From Polaribacter gangjinensis (GTDB lineage Bacteria; Bacteroidota; Bacteroidia; Flavobacteriales; Flavobacteriaceae), in assembly GCF_038024125.1 (NCBI RefSeq), contig NZ_CP150662.1, positions 2,435,501 through 2,499,500 on the forward strand: a stretch of 64,000 nucleotides of DNA. The letters run 5' to 3'. Below are positions 34,474 through 42,971 of this stretch, piece by piece. Position 1 is the stretch's first letter. Every line of letters begins with the position of its first letter. The notes beneath the pieces were generated by a model. That model was not told the DNA's origin. It made no database searches and saw nothing but the letters and a program-made list of their open reading frames with translations. Both the position numbers and the translations under genes were made by a program.

Positions 34474-37026
34474 TTGAATAAAAAATACTTTAGTTTATTA
34501 ATTCTTTTCTTTTTTTTTCAACTTCCTTTTTTTGCTCAAGAATATGGGCTAAAATTTAAGGGGCAATCCTTTTTATTAGACGAAAGAACAGAACTAAATT
34601 TAACACCAAACGATTTTTTTACACCAAACACTAATTTTAAAATTTCATTTGAAATTAAAATTGATAACAGTAAAAATATTGGATCTTTTGGTTATGTGTT
34701 TAGAATTATAAGTAAAGACAATAAAAATATTGATCTTCTATTAAGTAATTTTCCTTTTAAAAAAGAATTTACACTTTTAGTTGACAATATAAAGACACTC
34801 ATTTCTCTTGATAAATCAAAACTTACCAATGATAGTTGGGCTAAGATAGAGATTAGTTTTTTGTTTTCTGAAAATAAAATAATTTTTAAGTTAGATGATT
34901 TAGCCCCTATTCAAAAGAAACTTTCTTTTAAAAAAACGGATCAGTTTAAATTATTTTTTGGTGCTAATACCTATAAAGAATTTGCAAATAAGGACGTTCC
35001 AGAAATGCAAATTAGAGATATTAAAATTTATAAAAACAACAAACTAAACAATCATTTTCCTCTAAAACAATGTGGTAGTAAAACTACTATTGATATTGTA
35101 GGTAATGGAGAGGCTCAAGTTATCAATCCAGAATGGTTATTATGTAAACATCAAAAATGGAATTTAGATTTTTCTTCAGAAACTGATGGTACACAATTAG
35201 TTACTGCCAATGAAAAAGAAGAATTACTATATTTAGTTAATAATACTTCCTTATTAATATATTCCATAGAAAACCAGACAATTAAAAAAATACTCTTTAA
35301 AAAACCAATAAATTTAACTTCGGATTATCGATTAGTTTACAATACCAATGACCAAAAAATATATTGTTACCTGAGTGAAAAACAACTTTTGGCAGTTTTA
35401 GACCCAATTTCTGGAGAATGGACTAATGATGGTATTTTTGATATTGGACCTAGTAAAAAAATTTATACCATGCACAATAGCATTTTTACTAAAGATGAAA
35501 ATGCCATTTATATGATCGGTGGTTATGGTCAGTTTAAATATTTTGATGATGTATTTAAACTCGATTTACATACACAAAAATGGGAAAAACGCATATTAAA
35601 AGATAGTACTTTTAAACCAAGATATTTAGCAGGAAGTGATATATTAGGTGATACTATTTACATATTAGGTGGATATGGCAGTCCAACAGGTAGTCAATTA
35701 ATGAGCCCTAAAAGTTATTTTGATTTTGTAGCATATAATATAAAAACCAATGCTTTCAAGATAAAGTTTGAAATAAAAAAACATGTTCATGACATGGTAG
35801 TTGCCAATAGAATTTGGATCAATAAAAACAATAAAGACTACTACGCACTAACTTACGATAAAATAAAATTTGAAGGCTACTTAAAATTATTGAAAGGAAA
35901 TTTAAATTCTAAAGAATCATCCTATGTTGGTGATTCTATCCCATACAAATTCTTAGATATTAAGTCTTTTTCAAATATGTATTATATGCCAAAATCAAAA
36001 AAATTGGTAGTTTATAATTCTTATTTCAATAAAAAGGAAATATCAGAATTTACTATTTATTCGATTTCTTTCCCTGTAATTCCAATAACAAAAAACAACA
36101 CAAAACCCGTAAATTTATTATTTTGGTATGTGTCAATTTTTGGAATCATTGGAATTCTTGGAATAGGATCATTTATATATTTCAAAATAATTAGAAAAAC
36201 TAAAAGTCAAAACTCAAATAGTCCATTTATCGAAACAAAAACCAATGATGTTGAGGAAGAAGAAGAGGAGGTTATTGAATTCAATACTTCTACTAAAAAG
36301 CCAAATTATCAAATTATTTTCTTTGGAGGATTTCAAGTTTTTGATTCAAATCAGGTCGATATAACCAGTAAGTTTTCACCACTATTAAAAGAAATGTTTC
36401 TGTTAATATGGTTGTACACTTTTAAAAATAATAAAGGAATTTCATCAGAAAAATTAATTGAAATTTTATGGTTTGATAAATCATCAAGAAGAGCACAAAA
36501 CAATAGATCCGTAAACTTAACTAAATTAAAAGGGTTACTTAATCAGATAGGTGGTTGTAGTCTTAGTAAAGAAACTGGTTACTGGAAAATTGAACATGAT
36601 CATGAGTTATTAAAAACCGATTATTTTGAGTTTTACAAAATCACTGAAAATAAAAAAGAAATCAATTATAAGCGCATAAAAAGATTGATTGAAATAGCAA
36701 CAAAAGGACAATTTTTATTGAATGTAAATGTTGATTGGTTAGAACCATTTAAAGAAGCAACTACAGATAAAATTATAAATACATTAGTGACTTTTGCTGA
36801 ATCTTTTGATATCAAAAGCGACCCTGATTTTATTTTAAATTTAGCAGATTGTGTATTGAATTTTGATACTATCAATGAAGAGGCTGTTAAATTTAAATGC
36901 AAAGCATATAGTTATAAAGGCAATCATAGTTTGGCTTTGAGTACCTTTAAAAAATTTCAGAAAGAATATAAATATTTATACGCTCAAGACTATCCACTAG
37001 GGTTTAATAAAATATTAGAAAGCTAA
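34474..37026 (+). CDS. Membrane-spanning LamG/kelch sensor with SARP-like DNA-binding region
   Basis: Translation probably starts at the TTG at 34474, which begins a signal peptide (MNKKYFSLLILFFFFQLPFFAQ). The 850-residue product has a LamG/concanavalin-like beta-sandwich (about 23-215), a kelch-type propeller (about 220-530, with MIGGYGQFKYFDDVFKLD and ILGGYGSP), one membrane helix (about 547-570) and a charged linker. A winged-helix domain of OmpR/SARP type (about 610-705, FGGFQVF...SPLLKEMFLLIWLYT) and a TPR-like BTAD region (about 720-850) follow. The topology puts the sensor in the periplasm and the DNA-binding part in the cytoplasm, making a one-component PUL regulator. It is probably activated by a glycan fragment and is the best candidate to bind the 11-bp-period repeats found here. 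It could be mislabelled as a galactose oxidase because of the kelch repeats. Confidence 0.88.
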   Translation: MNKKYFSLLILFFFFQLPFFAQEYGLKFKGQSFLLDERTELNLTPNDFFTPNTNFKISFEIKIDNSKNIGSFGYVFRIISKDNKNIDLLLSNFPFKKEFTLLVDNIKTLISLDKSKLTNDSWAKIEISFLFSENKIIFKLDDLAPIQKKLSFKKTDQFKLFFGANTYKEFANKDVPEMQIRDIKIYKNNKLNNHFPLKQCGSKTTIDIVGNGEAQVINPEWLLCKHQKWNLDFSSETDGTQLVTANEKEELLYLVNNTSLLIYSIENQTIKKILFKKPINLTSDYRLVYNTNDQKIYCYLSEKQLLAVLDPISGEWTNDGIFDIGPSKKIYTMHNSIFTKDENAIYMIGGYGQFKYFDDVFKLDLHTQKWEKRILKDSTFKPRYLAGSDILGDTIYILGGYGSPTGSQLMSPKSYFDFVAYNIKTNAFKIKFEIKKHVHDMVVANRIWINKNNKDYYALTYDKIKFEGYLKLLKGNLNSKESSYVGDSIPYKFLDIKSFSNMYYMPKSKKLVVYNSYFNKKEISEFTIYSISFPVIPITKNNTKPVNLLFWYVSIFGIIGILGIGSFIYFKIIRKTKSQNSNSPFIETKTNDVEEEEEEVIEFNTSTKKPNYQIIFFGGFQVFDSNQVDITSKFSPLLKEMFLLIWLYTFKNNKGISSEKLIEILWFDKSSRRAQNNRSVNLTKLKGLLNQIGGCSLSKETGYWKIEHDHELLKTDYFEFYKITENKKEINYKRIKRLIEIATKGQFLLNVNVDWLEPFKEATTDKIINTLVTFAESFDIKSDPDFILNLADCVLNFDTINEEAVKFKCKAYSYKGNHSLALSTFKKFQKEYKYLYAQDYPLGFNKILES

Positions 37027-37046
37027 TTTTATATATTTTAAATTTC

Positions 37047-37075
37047 CATTAATCTTTTTTTAAGTTTAAATTAAT
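37047..37075 (+). promoter_or_regulatory. Candidate SARP-type operator, site 2
   Basis: CATTAAT (37047-37053), TTTTAAG (37058-37064) and AATTAAT (37069-37075) repeat at 11 bp. A -7-like TACTTTTT follows at 37079-37086 and the GH99-like start codon at 37113. Confidence 0.5.
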
Positions 37076-37112
37076 AGTTACTTTTTTCTTTGTTTTCTCA
37101 AAAATAAATATC

Positions 37113-38420
37113 ATGAGAAAACAATTTTATCTATTAATACTAGTCTTTTGTACTCATATCAATCTCCAAGCACAATCAAAGCATGGAAAATCAAGTAACT
37201 TTTCTAGTTATAAAGGATTGGTTATGGCAGGTTATCAAGGTTGGTTTAGAACTCCAGATGATGGGGCAAAGAAAGGCTGGGGGCATTATGGCGTGGGTCA
37301 AAAATTCGATTATGAAAACAATACCATCGATTTTTGGCCTGATGTAACTGAATATAAAAAGACCTATAAAACATCATTCAAATACCCAAATGGTGAGTAT
37401 GCAGCAGTTTTTAGCTCACTAGATAAAAGCACTACTGAACTCCATTTTTCTTGGATGAAACAATATGGCGTAGATGGTGTTTTTATGCAGCGCTTTTTCG
37501 GAGTAGCTAGGAATCACATAGAGACAAATAAACCACAAGATATCATTTTAAAAAATGCATTACAAGCGGCCAAAGAAAATAACAGAGCTATTGCTGTAAT
37601 GTATGATTTGTCTGGTTTAAAAGCAACTGATGAAGATTGTTCGGCGATTATCGAAGATTGGAAAATGCTTGTCAACCAATTAAAAATAACTAATCAAGGA
37701 GAAAACCAACCGTATTTATATCATAACAACAAACCCTTAATAGCTATATGGGGAGTTGGTTTTCCTGACAGGCCCTATGATACTCGAAAAATAGGAATTA
37801 ATCGCCTTATAGATTTTTTAAAAAACGATCCTGAATATGGAGGATGTTCCATTATGTTAGGCGTACCAACTTATTTTAGAGAATTAGATAAGGATTGTTT
37901 ACCCGATCCATATTTACACGAAATTATAAAATCCGTAGATATTTTAATGCCTTGGATGGTGCAACGTTTTACACCTTTAGTGCACAATATTGGTTCACAT
38001 TTGCGAGATCACATCATAGCAGATATCGCTTGGACAAAAACTAACAACCTAGACTATGTACCTGTGGTAACCCCAGGTTTTAGTTGGAGAAATCTGTCTA
38101 TGAGTACTAAAAAAACAGATAGATATACTGCTTATGGAGCCATACCCAGATTGGGGGGTAAATTTTACTGGGAGCAAATGTCAAATGCCATACTTGCAGG
38201 AAGTGAAATGATATATGTTGCCATGTTTGATGAAATAGATGAAGGTACAGCTATTATGAAAGTATCTGATAATCCACCTAATAGCGATAAAGCTTTTTTT
38301 GTTAATAATGATGGTGTGCCTTCAGACCATTATTTATGGTTAACTGGCTTGGGTGCAAAAATGCTTCGTAAAGAAATTCCTCTCCAAATTTTAATGCCCC
38401 AAAAAGTGAATGGTAATTAG
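37113..38420 (+). CDS. Secreted GH99-like (GH71/99-like) endo-alpha-mannosidase candidate
   Basis: The 435-residue product has a signal peptide (to NLQAQ) and a single GH99-like TIM-barrel domain: VMAGYQGWFRTPDDGAKKGW near the N-terminus, IDFWPDVTEY, and WMKQYGVDGVFMQRF. The likely catalytic pair is Glu374 and Glu377 in MFDEIDEGT, which has the ExxEGT pattern of the GH99 active site. Known GH99 enzymes cleave internal alpha-1,2-mannosidic bonds in yeast mannan or N-glycans. There is no T9SS domain or lipobox, so it is probably periplasmic. It stands alone downstream of operator site 2. It resembles the 54690 product and the middle domain of the 42972 product. Confidence 0.85.
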   Translation: MRKQFYLLILVFCTHINLQAQSKHGKSSNFSSYKGLVMAGYQGWFRTPDDGAKKGWGHYGVGQKFDYENNTIDFWPDVTEYKKTYKTSFKYPNGEYAAVFSSLDKSTTELHFSWMKQYGVDGVFMQRFFGVARNHIETNKPQDIILKNALQAAKENNRAIAVMYDLSGLKATDEDCSAIIEDWKMLVNQLKITNQGENQPYLYHNNKPLIAIWGVGFPDRPYDTRKIGINRLIDFLKNDPEYGGCSIMLGVPTYFRELDKDCLPDPYLHEIIKSVDILMPWMVQRFTPLVHNIGSHLRDHIIADIAWTKTNNLDYVPVVTPGFSWRNLSMSTKKTDRYTAYGAIPRLGGKFYWEQMSNAILAGSEMIYVAMFDEIDEGTAIMKVSDNPPNSDKAFFVNNDGVPSDHYLWLTGLGAKMLRKEIPLQILMPQKVNGN

Positions 38421-38461
38421 TTTAAAAATAAAATTTTAATTTTTTTTTCGAAAATTCATTC

Positions 38462-38490
38462 TGTTAAGATATTATTAAGAATTTATTAAG
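38462..38490 (+). promoter_or_regulatory. Candidate SARP-type operator, site 3
   Basis: TGTTAAG (38462-38468), TATTAAG (38473-38479) and TATTAAG (38484-38490) repeat at 11 bp; this is the most regular of the five sites and is not palindromic. A -7-like TAATTTAT lies at 38514-38521 and the start codon at 38545. Confidence 0.55.
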
Positions 38491-38544
38491 CATTGAAATG
38501 CAGATTTATGGCATAATTTATAAAACTAACAAAAACAATTAATT

Positions 38545-41121
38545 ATGAAAAAAAATACTTTTTTTACATTATGCTTTTCCTTTATATTGGGGAGCATATT
38601 TGCCCAACAAACAGTTTGGGTTAATGCAAGTGCTACAGGTGCTAATGATGGTACAAGTGAAGCGGATGCTTACACTACTTTTACAGCTGCTTTAGCTGAT
38701 ATCAACTCTAATGGTGATGTTTTGAGGGTTGTAGGTACCATAGCTGCTGGATCTCAAAATTTAAGTGCCAAAAATTTTCAATATACTATAGAAGGTGATA
38801 CCAACGGGTCTACACTTACAGGAACGGATGCAGCTACTAGAATGTTTACAATTAGCTCTACATCTGTTGGTCAAAACGTAACTTTTAAAAACATTACTTT
38901 TACAGGTTCAATAAATTCCACAGGAGCTGGTGGTGGTGTTTTCTATAGTAATCAGCCAAGTGTTACTTTAAATTTTGAAAATTGTAGATTTAATGGAAAT
39001 TCTTTAGCATTAGCTACTACAGCGGGGGGTGGCGCTCTTTGGGTTACTAATTCTACGTTAAATATTACTGATTGTCTTTTTAAAGAAAACACTGCCCTTC
39101 GAAGTGGTGGTGCTATTTATATTGGTATTAAAACTACTGCAACAATTACCAGATGTACTTTTTATAAAAATAAAACAACAGATACAAATACTGCATTTGG
39201 TGGAGCTGCTTTGTATGTTACTGGTGCTAGTCCTAATGGTCCTACTGTAAATGCCTATAATTGCACATTTTTTCAAAATACTATAGGACACACAAACCAA
39301 GCTTATTCAACAATTAGAACAGAAGGTGGAATAACAAAAGTATACAATTCGTTATTCAATGAAAATAAAGTGAATAATGGTACTGGTGGGCCTGGCGACT
39401 GGGGTTCTGCGGCTAGTTTAAGCTCTACTATTACTAATTGTGTTGGTCAATGGATTAATGGTAATGTGACTAATACAAGTTCAAATATAAATATTCTTAA
39501 TACACTTTTCTCGTCTAGCTTGATTTATGAAGATTTAGATGGTAAGGTTAATTACATTAATCCAAGTTCAATAACAGATGTAACCCCAATCGATTTTGGT
39601 AATGATAATAATGACGTAGGTTCATGGGATTCAAAAATCAATTTATTCAAAGGAACAACAGATTCAGATTGGGCAACAGGAAGCAACTGGTCATCAACAG
39701 CTGCACCAACTTCTTTAGAAAATGTAACCTTATTGTCTGATTCTCCTGCATTAGTAATAGGTGGCTCTACAAATGCAACTATTAACAATTTATCTGTAGA
39801 TGCTTCAAGTTCATTGACCATCAATTCAGGAGGTGTGTTAATTGTAAATGGAACTTCAACAGGAAATGTAACTTACAACAGAAATTTACCATCTACAAAC
39901 TGGTATTTGGTTTCTGCTCCATTAAATGGTGAAGACATGACAGACATGAGAGCAAATAATAGTTTTGCAACTGGAACAGGTTCAAATATTGGTTTTGCAT
40001 CATATACGCCAACTACAAATCAATGGAGTTATTTTACTACTGCATCAACAGATGCATTGGCAGCAGGAAAAGGTTTTTCAGCTAAACTAGGAAGCACAGG
40101 AAACCTTTCTTTTACAGGAACAATCAACACAGCTGATGTTTCTGTAGCTGTTTCAAATGCAGGAACAGGTTTTAACTTGATTGGAAATCCATTTACTTCA
40201 CATGTAAATAGTGCTTCTTTATTAGGCGATAATTCAGCTAACTTGGTATCACAAACTCTTTGGGTTTGGAATCAAGCAACTAGCAGTTATGATACTTATG
40301 TAACTCGAGATTCTTTTGTTTTAGCTCCAGCTCAAGGATTTTTTGTAAGATCATCAAACGGAACAAACATCAACATTGCTGAATCTTATCAAGCTTTAAC
40401 AGGTGGAACTTTCCAAAAATCATCAACTACAAGAACAGAAGTAAAATTGATGATGAACGATGGCTCAAATAATAGATTTGTAAAAATGTATTACTTAGAC
40501 AACGCAACCAAAGATTTTGACAATGGTTTTGACGGAGAAACGTTTGGAGGTATAGAAAATTCAGTGGATGTATTTACAAACTTAGTAGAAAACAACGAAG
40601 GTAAAAAATTCCAAGTACAATCATTACCAATTGCAGAAATGGAAACTATGATTGTTCCTGTTGGTGTAAAAGCTGCTGCTGGTAAAGAAATCACCTTTAC
40701 TGCTGATGCTATGAATTTACCTGGAGATACCAAAGTATTTTTAGAAGACAGATTGACAAATACCATTACTCGTTTAGATGAAGCAAATTCATCATATAAA
40801 GTAACTTTAAACGATGCTTTAAACGGAACAGGACGTTTCTATTTACACACAAAATCATCTGGAGTATTAAGTACTGATGAGGTTGTTTTACAAAACACAA
40901 GTATCTATGCAATCAACAACAATACTTTGAGAGTGGTTGGTTTACCATCAGGAAATGCGAATGTAAAAATGTACAACATTCTTGGAAAACAAGTGATGCA
41001 AACTTCTTTTAGTTCAACAGGAGTGAAAGAAATTTCATTGCCAAAATTAGCAACAGGAATGTACATTGTTCAATTAGAAACTGCTGCTGGTAAATTGAAT
41101 AAAAAAATCGTTTTAGAATAA
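38545..41121 (+). CDS. T9SS-exported beta-helix surface protein
   Basis: The 858-residue product has a signal peptide (to SIFAQQ) and a right-handed beta-helix of choice-of-anchor-Q type (about 20-365, with repeated GGGA/NCTFFQN-like turns, ending TPIDFGNDNNDVGSWDS). A long beta-rich region (about 370-780, with NWYLVSAPLNGEDM and GFNLIGNPFTS) follows, and then a T9SS type A sorting domain ending in a KLNKKIVLE tail. The beta-helix is the same module found at 30931, 41500 and 42972. No catalytic residues are recognisable; it may bind or cleave the PUL glycan at the surface. Operator site 3 lies 54 bp upstream. The tiny membrane protein at 41149 follows and may be cotranscribed. Confidence 0.85.
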   Translation: MKKNTFFTLCFSFILGSIFAQQTVWVNASATGANDGTSEADAYTTFTAALADINSNGDVLRVVGTIAAGSQNLSAKNFQYTIEGDTNGSTLTGTDAATRMFTISSTSVGQNVTFKNITFTGSINSTGAGGGVFYSNQPSVTLNFENCRFNGNSLALATTAGGGALWVTNSTLNITDCLFKENTALRSGGAIYIGIKTTATITRCTFYKNKTTDTNTAFGGAALYVTGASPNGPTVNAYNCTFFQNTIGHTNQAYSTIRTEGGITKVYNSLFNENKVNNGTGGPGDWGSAASLSSTITNCVGQWINGNVTNTSSNINILNTLFSSSLIYEDLDGKVNYINPSSITDVTPIDFGNDNNDVGSWDSKINLFKGTTDSDWATGSNWSSTAAPTSLENVTLLSDSPALVIGGSTNATINNLSVDASSSLTINSGGVLIVNGTSTGNVTYNRNLPSTNWYLVSAPLNGEDMTDMRANNSFATGTGSNIGFASYTPTTNQWSYFTTASTDALAAGKGFSAKLGSTGNLSFTGTINTADVSVAVSNAGTGFNLIGNPFTSHVNSASLLGDNSANLVSQTLWVWNQATSSYDTYVTRDSFVLAPAQGFFVRSSNGTNINIAESYQALTGGTFQKSSTTRTEVKLMMNDGSNNRFVKMYYLDNATKDFDNGFDGETFGGIENSVDVFTNLVENNEGKKFQVQSLPIAEMETMIVPVGVKAAAGKEITFTADAMNLPGDTKVFLEDRLTNTITRLDEANSSYKVTLNDALNGTGRFYLHTKSSGVLSTDEVVLQNTSIYAINNNTLRVVGLPSGNANVKMYNILGKQVMQTSFSSTGVKEISLPKLATGMYIVQLETAAGKLNKKIVLE

Positions 41122-41148
41122 TTTCAATCACTTAAAAAACTATATCAC

Positions 41149-41316
41149 ATGAAAAATCAAGATAAAAACACAGAAGAAATCACACGTAAAGAGGCCATCA
41201 AAAAAATAGGAACTTATGGCAAATATGCTGCATTAACAGCATTAGGCACCTATTTGATTTTAAATCCTAAAAAGGCACAGGCACAAAGTCCTACTGCGCC
41301 AGGTGATGGCTTTTAG
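41149..41316 (+). CDS. Small single-helix membrane protein (55 aa)
   Basis: An ATG at 41149, 27 nt after the previous stop codon, opens a 55-codon frame. The product has a charged N-terminus (ITRKEAIKKIG), a hydrophobic stretch (YAALTALGTYLIL) and a short Ala/Gln/Pro-rich tail ending PGDGF. It resembles a membrane anchor or a degenerate export signal. Frame, start context and amino-acid pattern look genuine. Its position suggests cotranscription with the T9SS beta-helix protein and perhaps a role in its handling. I do not know its function. Confidence 0.55.
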   Translation: MKNQDKNTEEITRKEAIKKIGTYGKYAALTALGTYLILNPKKAQAQSPTAPGDGF

Positions 41317-41340
41317 ATAATTTTAATAACTTAATTAATA

Positions 41341-41372
41341 TTCCCTTAGTTAGTAACTACTAGCTAAGGGAA
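41341..41372 (+). terminator. Hairpin after small membrane-protein gene
   Basis: TTCCCTTAG (41341-41349) pairs exactly with CTAAGGGAA (41364-41372) around a 14-nt loop. No T run follows, so it may protect the mRNA 3' end or terminate weakly. Confidence 0.5.
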
Positions 41373-41413
41373 ATTACCATAAAAGTTAAAAATTAAAAAA
41401 AACCTTTAATAGT

Positions 41414-41442
41414 TATTAATTAAAAATTAATCAAAAATTAAT
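41414..41442 (+). promoter_or_regulatory. Candidate SARP-type operator, site 4
   Basis: TATTAAT (41414-41420), AATTAAT (41425-41431) and AATTAAT (41436-41442) repeat at 11 bp. A -7-like TATTTTTA follows at 41453-41460, and the beta-helix gene starts at 41500. Confidence 0.5.
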
Positions 41443-41499
41443 GTTGTGTTCCTATTTTTATAACATTAAATTTCAAAATCAACTTAAAATATTTAATAC

Positions 41500-42876
41500 A
41501 TGAAAAAAATTACTTTTCTATTTGTAAGCATTTTAATGCTAATTAATTATCAAATTTTTGCAACTGATTATTATGTAAAGGCTGGTGGTTTAAACACTAA
41601 TTCAGGTTTAGATGAACAGAATGCGCTTTCAACAATCTCTGAAGCAATGAATAAAGCAATTGATGGAGATAGAATTATCATAATAGGTTCAATTAACCAA
41701 TCTGGGCAAGTTGCTATTTCTAAATCTGTTTCTTTTGTTGGTCAAAATAATGCAGTTATTACGGGTATTGATGATGGTGGTATTGCAAAAATGTATGTAG
41801 TAAATGCTGCTGCAATAACCGCATCTTTTTCAAACATAACTTTTACAGGAAGTATTAATAAAAACATAAGTCATGGAGGAGTCTTTTCGGTTACTGGTGA
41901 TTCAGATATTACTTTTACAGAGTGTGTTTTTGATGGAAATTCTATTTCAGGCTATTATTCTGGAGGTGCAATTTCAATTAGCAGTGGTAGAGTAACTATT
42001 GCAAATTCTTTATTTAAAAATAATACTGCAGGTAGAAGTGGAGGTGCTATAAGTGTATTTGCAAGCGTTGCAGTTCAACCTCAAGTTACTATCACAGGAA
42101 CTACTTTTTATAACAACTTAGCACAAGGAACGGGAAATTCTGATGGAGGAGGAGCTATTTTTGCTGAAGGAAATGCCAATGGAACAGTTTCAATTTCAAA
42201 CTGTACTTTTTTTGAAAATAAAATTACAAGAGATAATATAGATTATGCAGGTGCAATTAGATCTACAACCTTTTCTGTAACTGTAACTAATAGTTTGTTT
42301 TATAATAATAAAATTAATGGTGGAGCCGGAGCTTCTAGTGATTTTGGCTCTGCTCCTGCGGGAACACAATCGTTCACTTACTCTATTGGTGAGTGGATAA
42401 GTAACAATGTTGATACAAGATCTAATTTTATTTCTTTTGTAAAAGCAACTGTTGATCCAAGTGAAAAAGCAGCAGATTTAACAGCTTCTAATTTACGTTT
42501 TGAAGCTACTTTGGGTAAGGTTATTTATGATGCAGTAGATTCAGGTATAGATAGCCCAATTGATTTTGGGTCTGATGGCAATGATGCTGGTGCATGGAAT
42601 TCTGGCTATACACTTTCTTTAGAAGATTCAATACTTTTAAATAACCAATTGTCTGTATTTTATGACAGTAACTTAAAAAGTATTCAATTATTCAATTCCT
42701 TTACAGAGCCATTTACAACTGAGGTATATACAATTTTAGGTAGTAAAGTAATTGATATCAAGCCTATTGAAACTCAAAATTCCATTATAAATGTATCAAC
42801 TTTAAGAAATGGAGTCTATATATTGGTTGCAAAATTTAATGGAAAATCTATTTCTAAGAAGTTTGTAATTTATTAA
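41500..42876 (+). CDS. T9SS-exported single beta-helix protein
   Basis: The 458-residue product is the minimal form of the module shared in this PUL. It has a signal peptide (to QIFA), the opening YYVKAGGLNTNSGLDEQNA, right-handed beta-helix turns with GGAISI and NCTFFENK motifs, the closing SPIDFGSDGNDAGAWNS, then a T9SS type A sorting domain (about 385-458). It is closest to the second beta-helix of the 30931 product. With no extra domain, it suggests that the helix itself has the useful activity, either glycan binding or an unrecognised enzymatic one. Operator site 4 lies upstream and a terminator (42906-42935) downstream. Confidence 0.85.
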   Translation: MKKITFLFVSILMLINYQIFATDYYVKAGGLNTNSGLDEQNALSTISEAMNKAIDGDRIIIIGSINQSGQVAISKSVSFVGQNNAVITGIDDGGIAKMYVVNAAAITASFSNITFTGSINKNISHGGVFSVTGDSDITFTECVFDGNSISGYYSGGAISISSGRVTIANSLFKNNTAGRSGGAISVFASVAVQPQVTITGTTFYNNLAQGTGNSDGGGAIFAEGNANGTVSISNCTFFENKITRDNIDYAGAIRSTTFSVTVTNSLFYNNKINGGAGASSDFGSAPAGTQSFTYSIGEWISNNVDTRSNFISFVKATVDPSEKAADLTASNLRFEATLGKVIYDAVDSGIDSPIDFGSDGNDAGAWNSGYTLSLEDSILLNNQLSVFYDSNLKSIQLFNSFTEPFTTEVYTILGSKVIDIKPIETQNSIINVSTLRNGVYILVAKFNGKSISKKFVIY

Positions 42877-42905
42877 TGAAAAAGGAGAGTGAATTGGATA
42901 TGCGT

Positions 42906-42935
42906 AAAAAGGGATTTAATAAAAATCCCTTTTTT
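42906..42935 (+). terminator. Intrinsic terminator between beta-helix gene and sulfatase fusion gene
   Basis: AAAAAGGGAT (42906-42915) pairs with ATCCCTTTTT (42925-42934) around a 9-nt loop and ends in a T run. It lies inside the longest reading frame of the next gene, which argues that translation starts downstream at 42972. Confidence 0.8.
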
Positions 42936-42971
42936 AATAATATATACATATCAAAAACATATAAAACTAAA

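Noticed and set aside
34474..37026. Labelling this gene as galactose oxidase because of kelch repeats
   Set aside because: The membrane helix and C-terminal winged-helix/BTAD region show a regulator, and copper-site residues of galactose oxidase are not apparent.
42876..42971. Longer N-terminus for the sulfatase fusion
   Set aside because: The extension contains an intrinsic terminator and would bury the signal peptide behind 32 residues.
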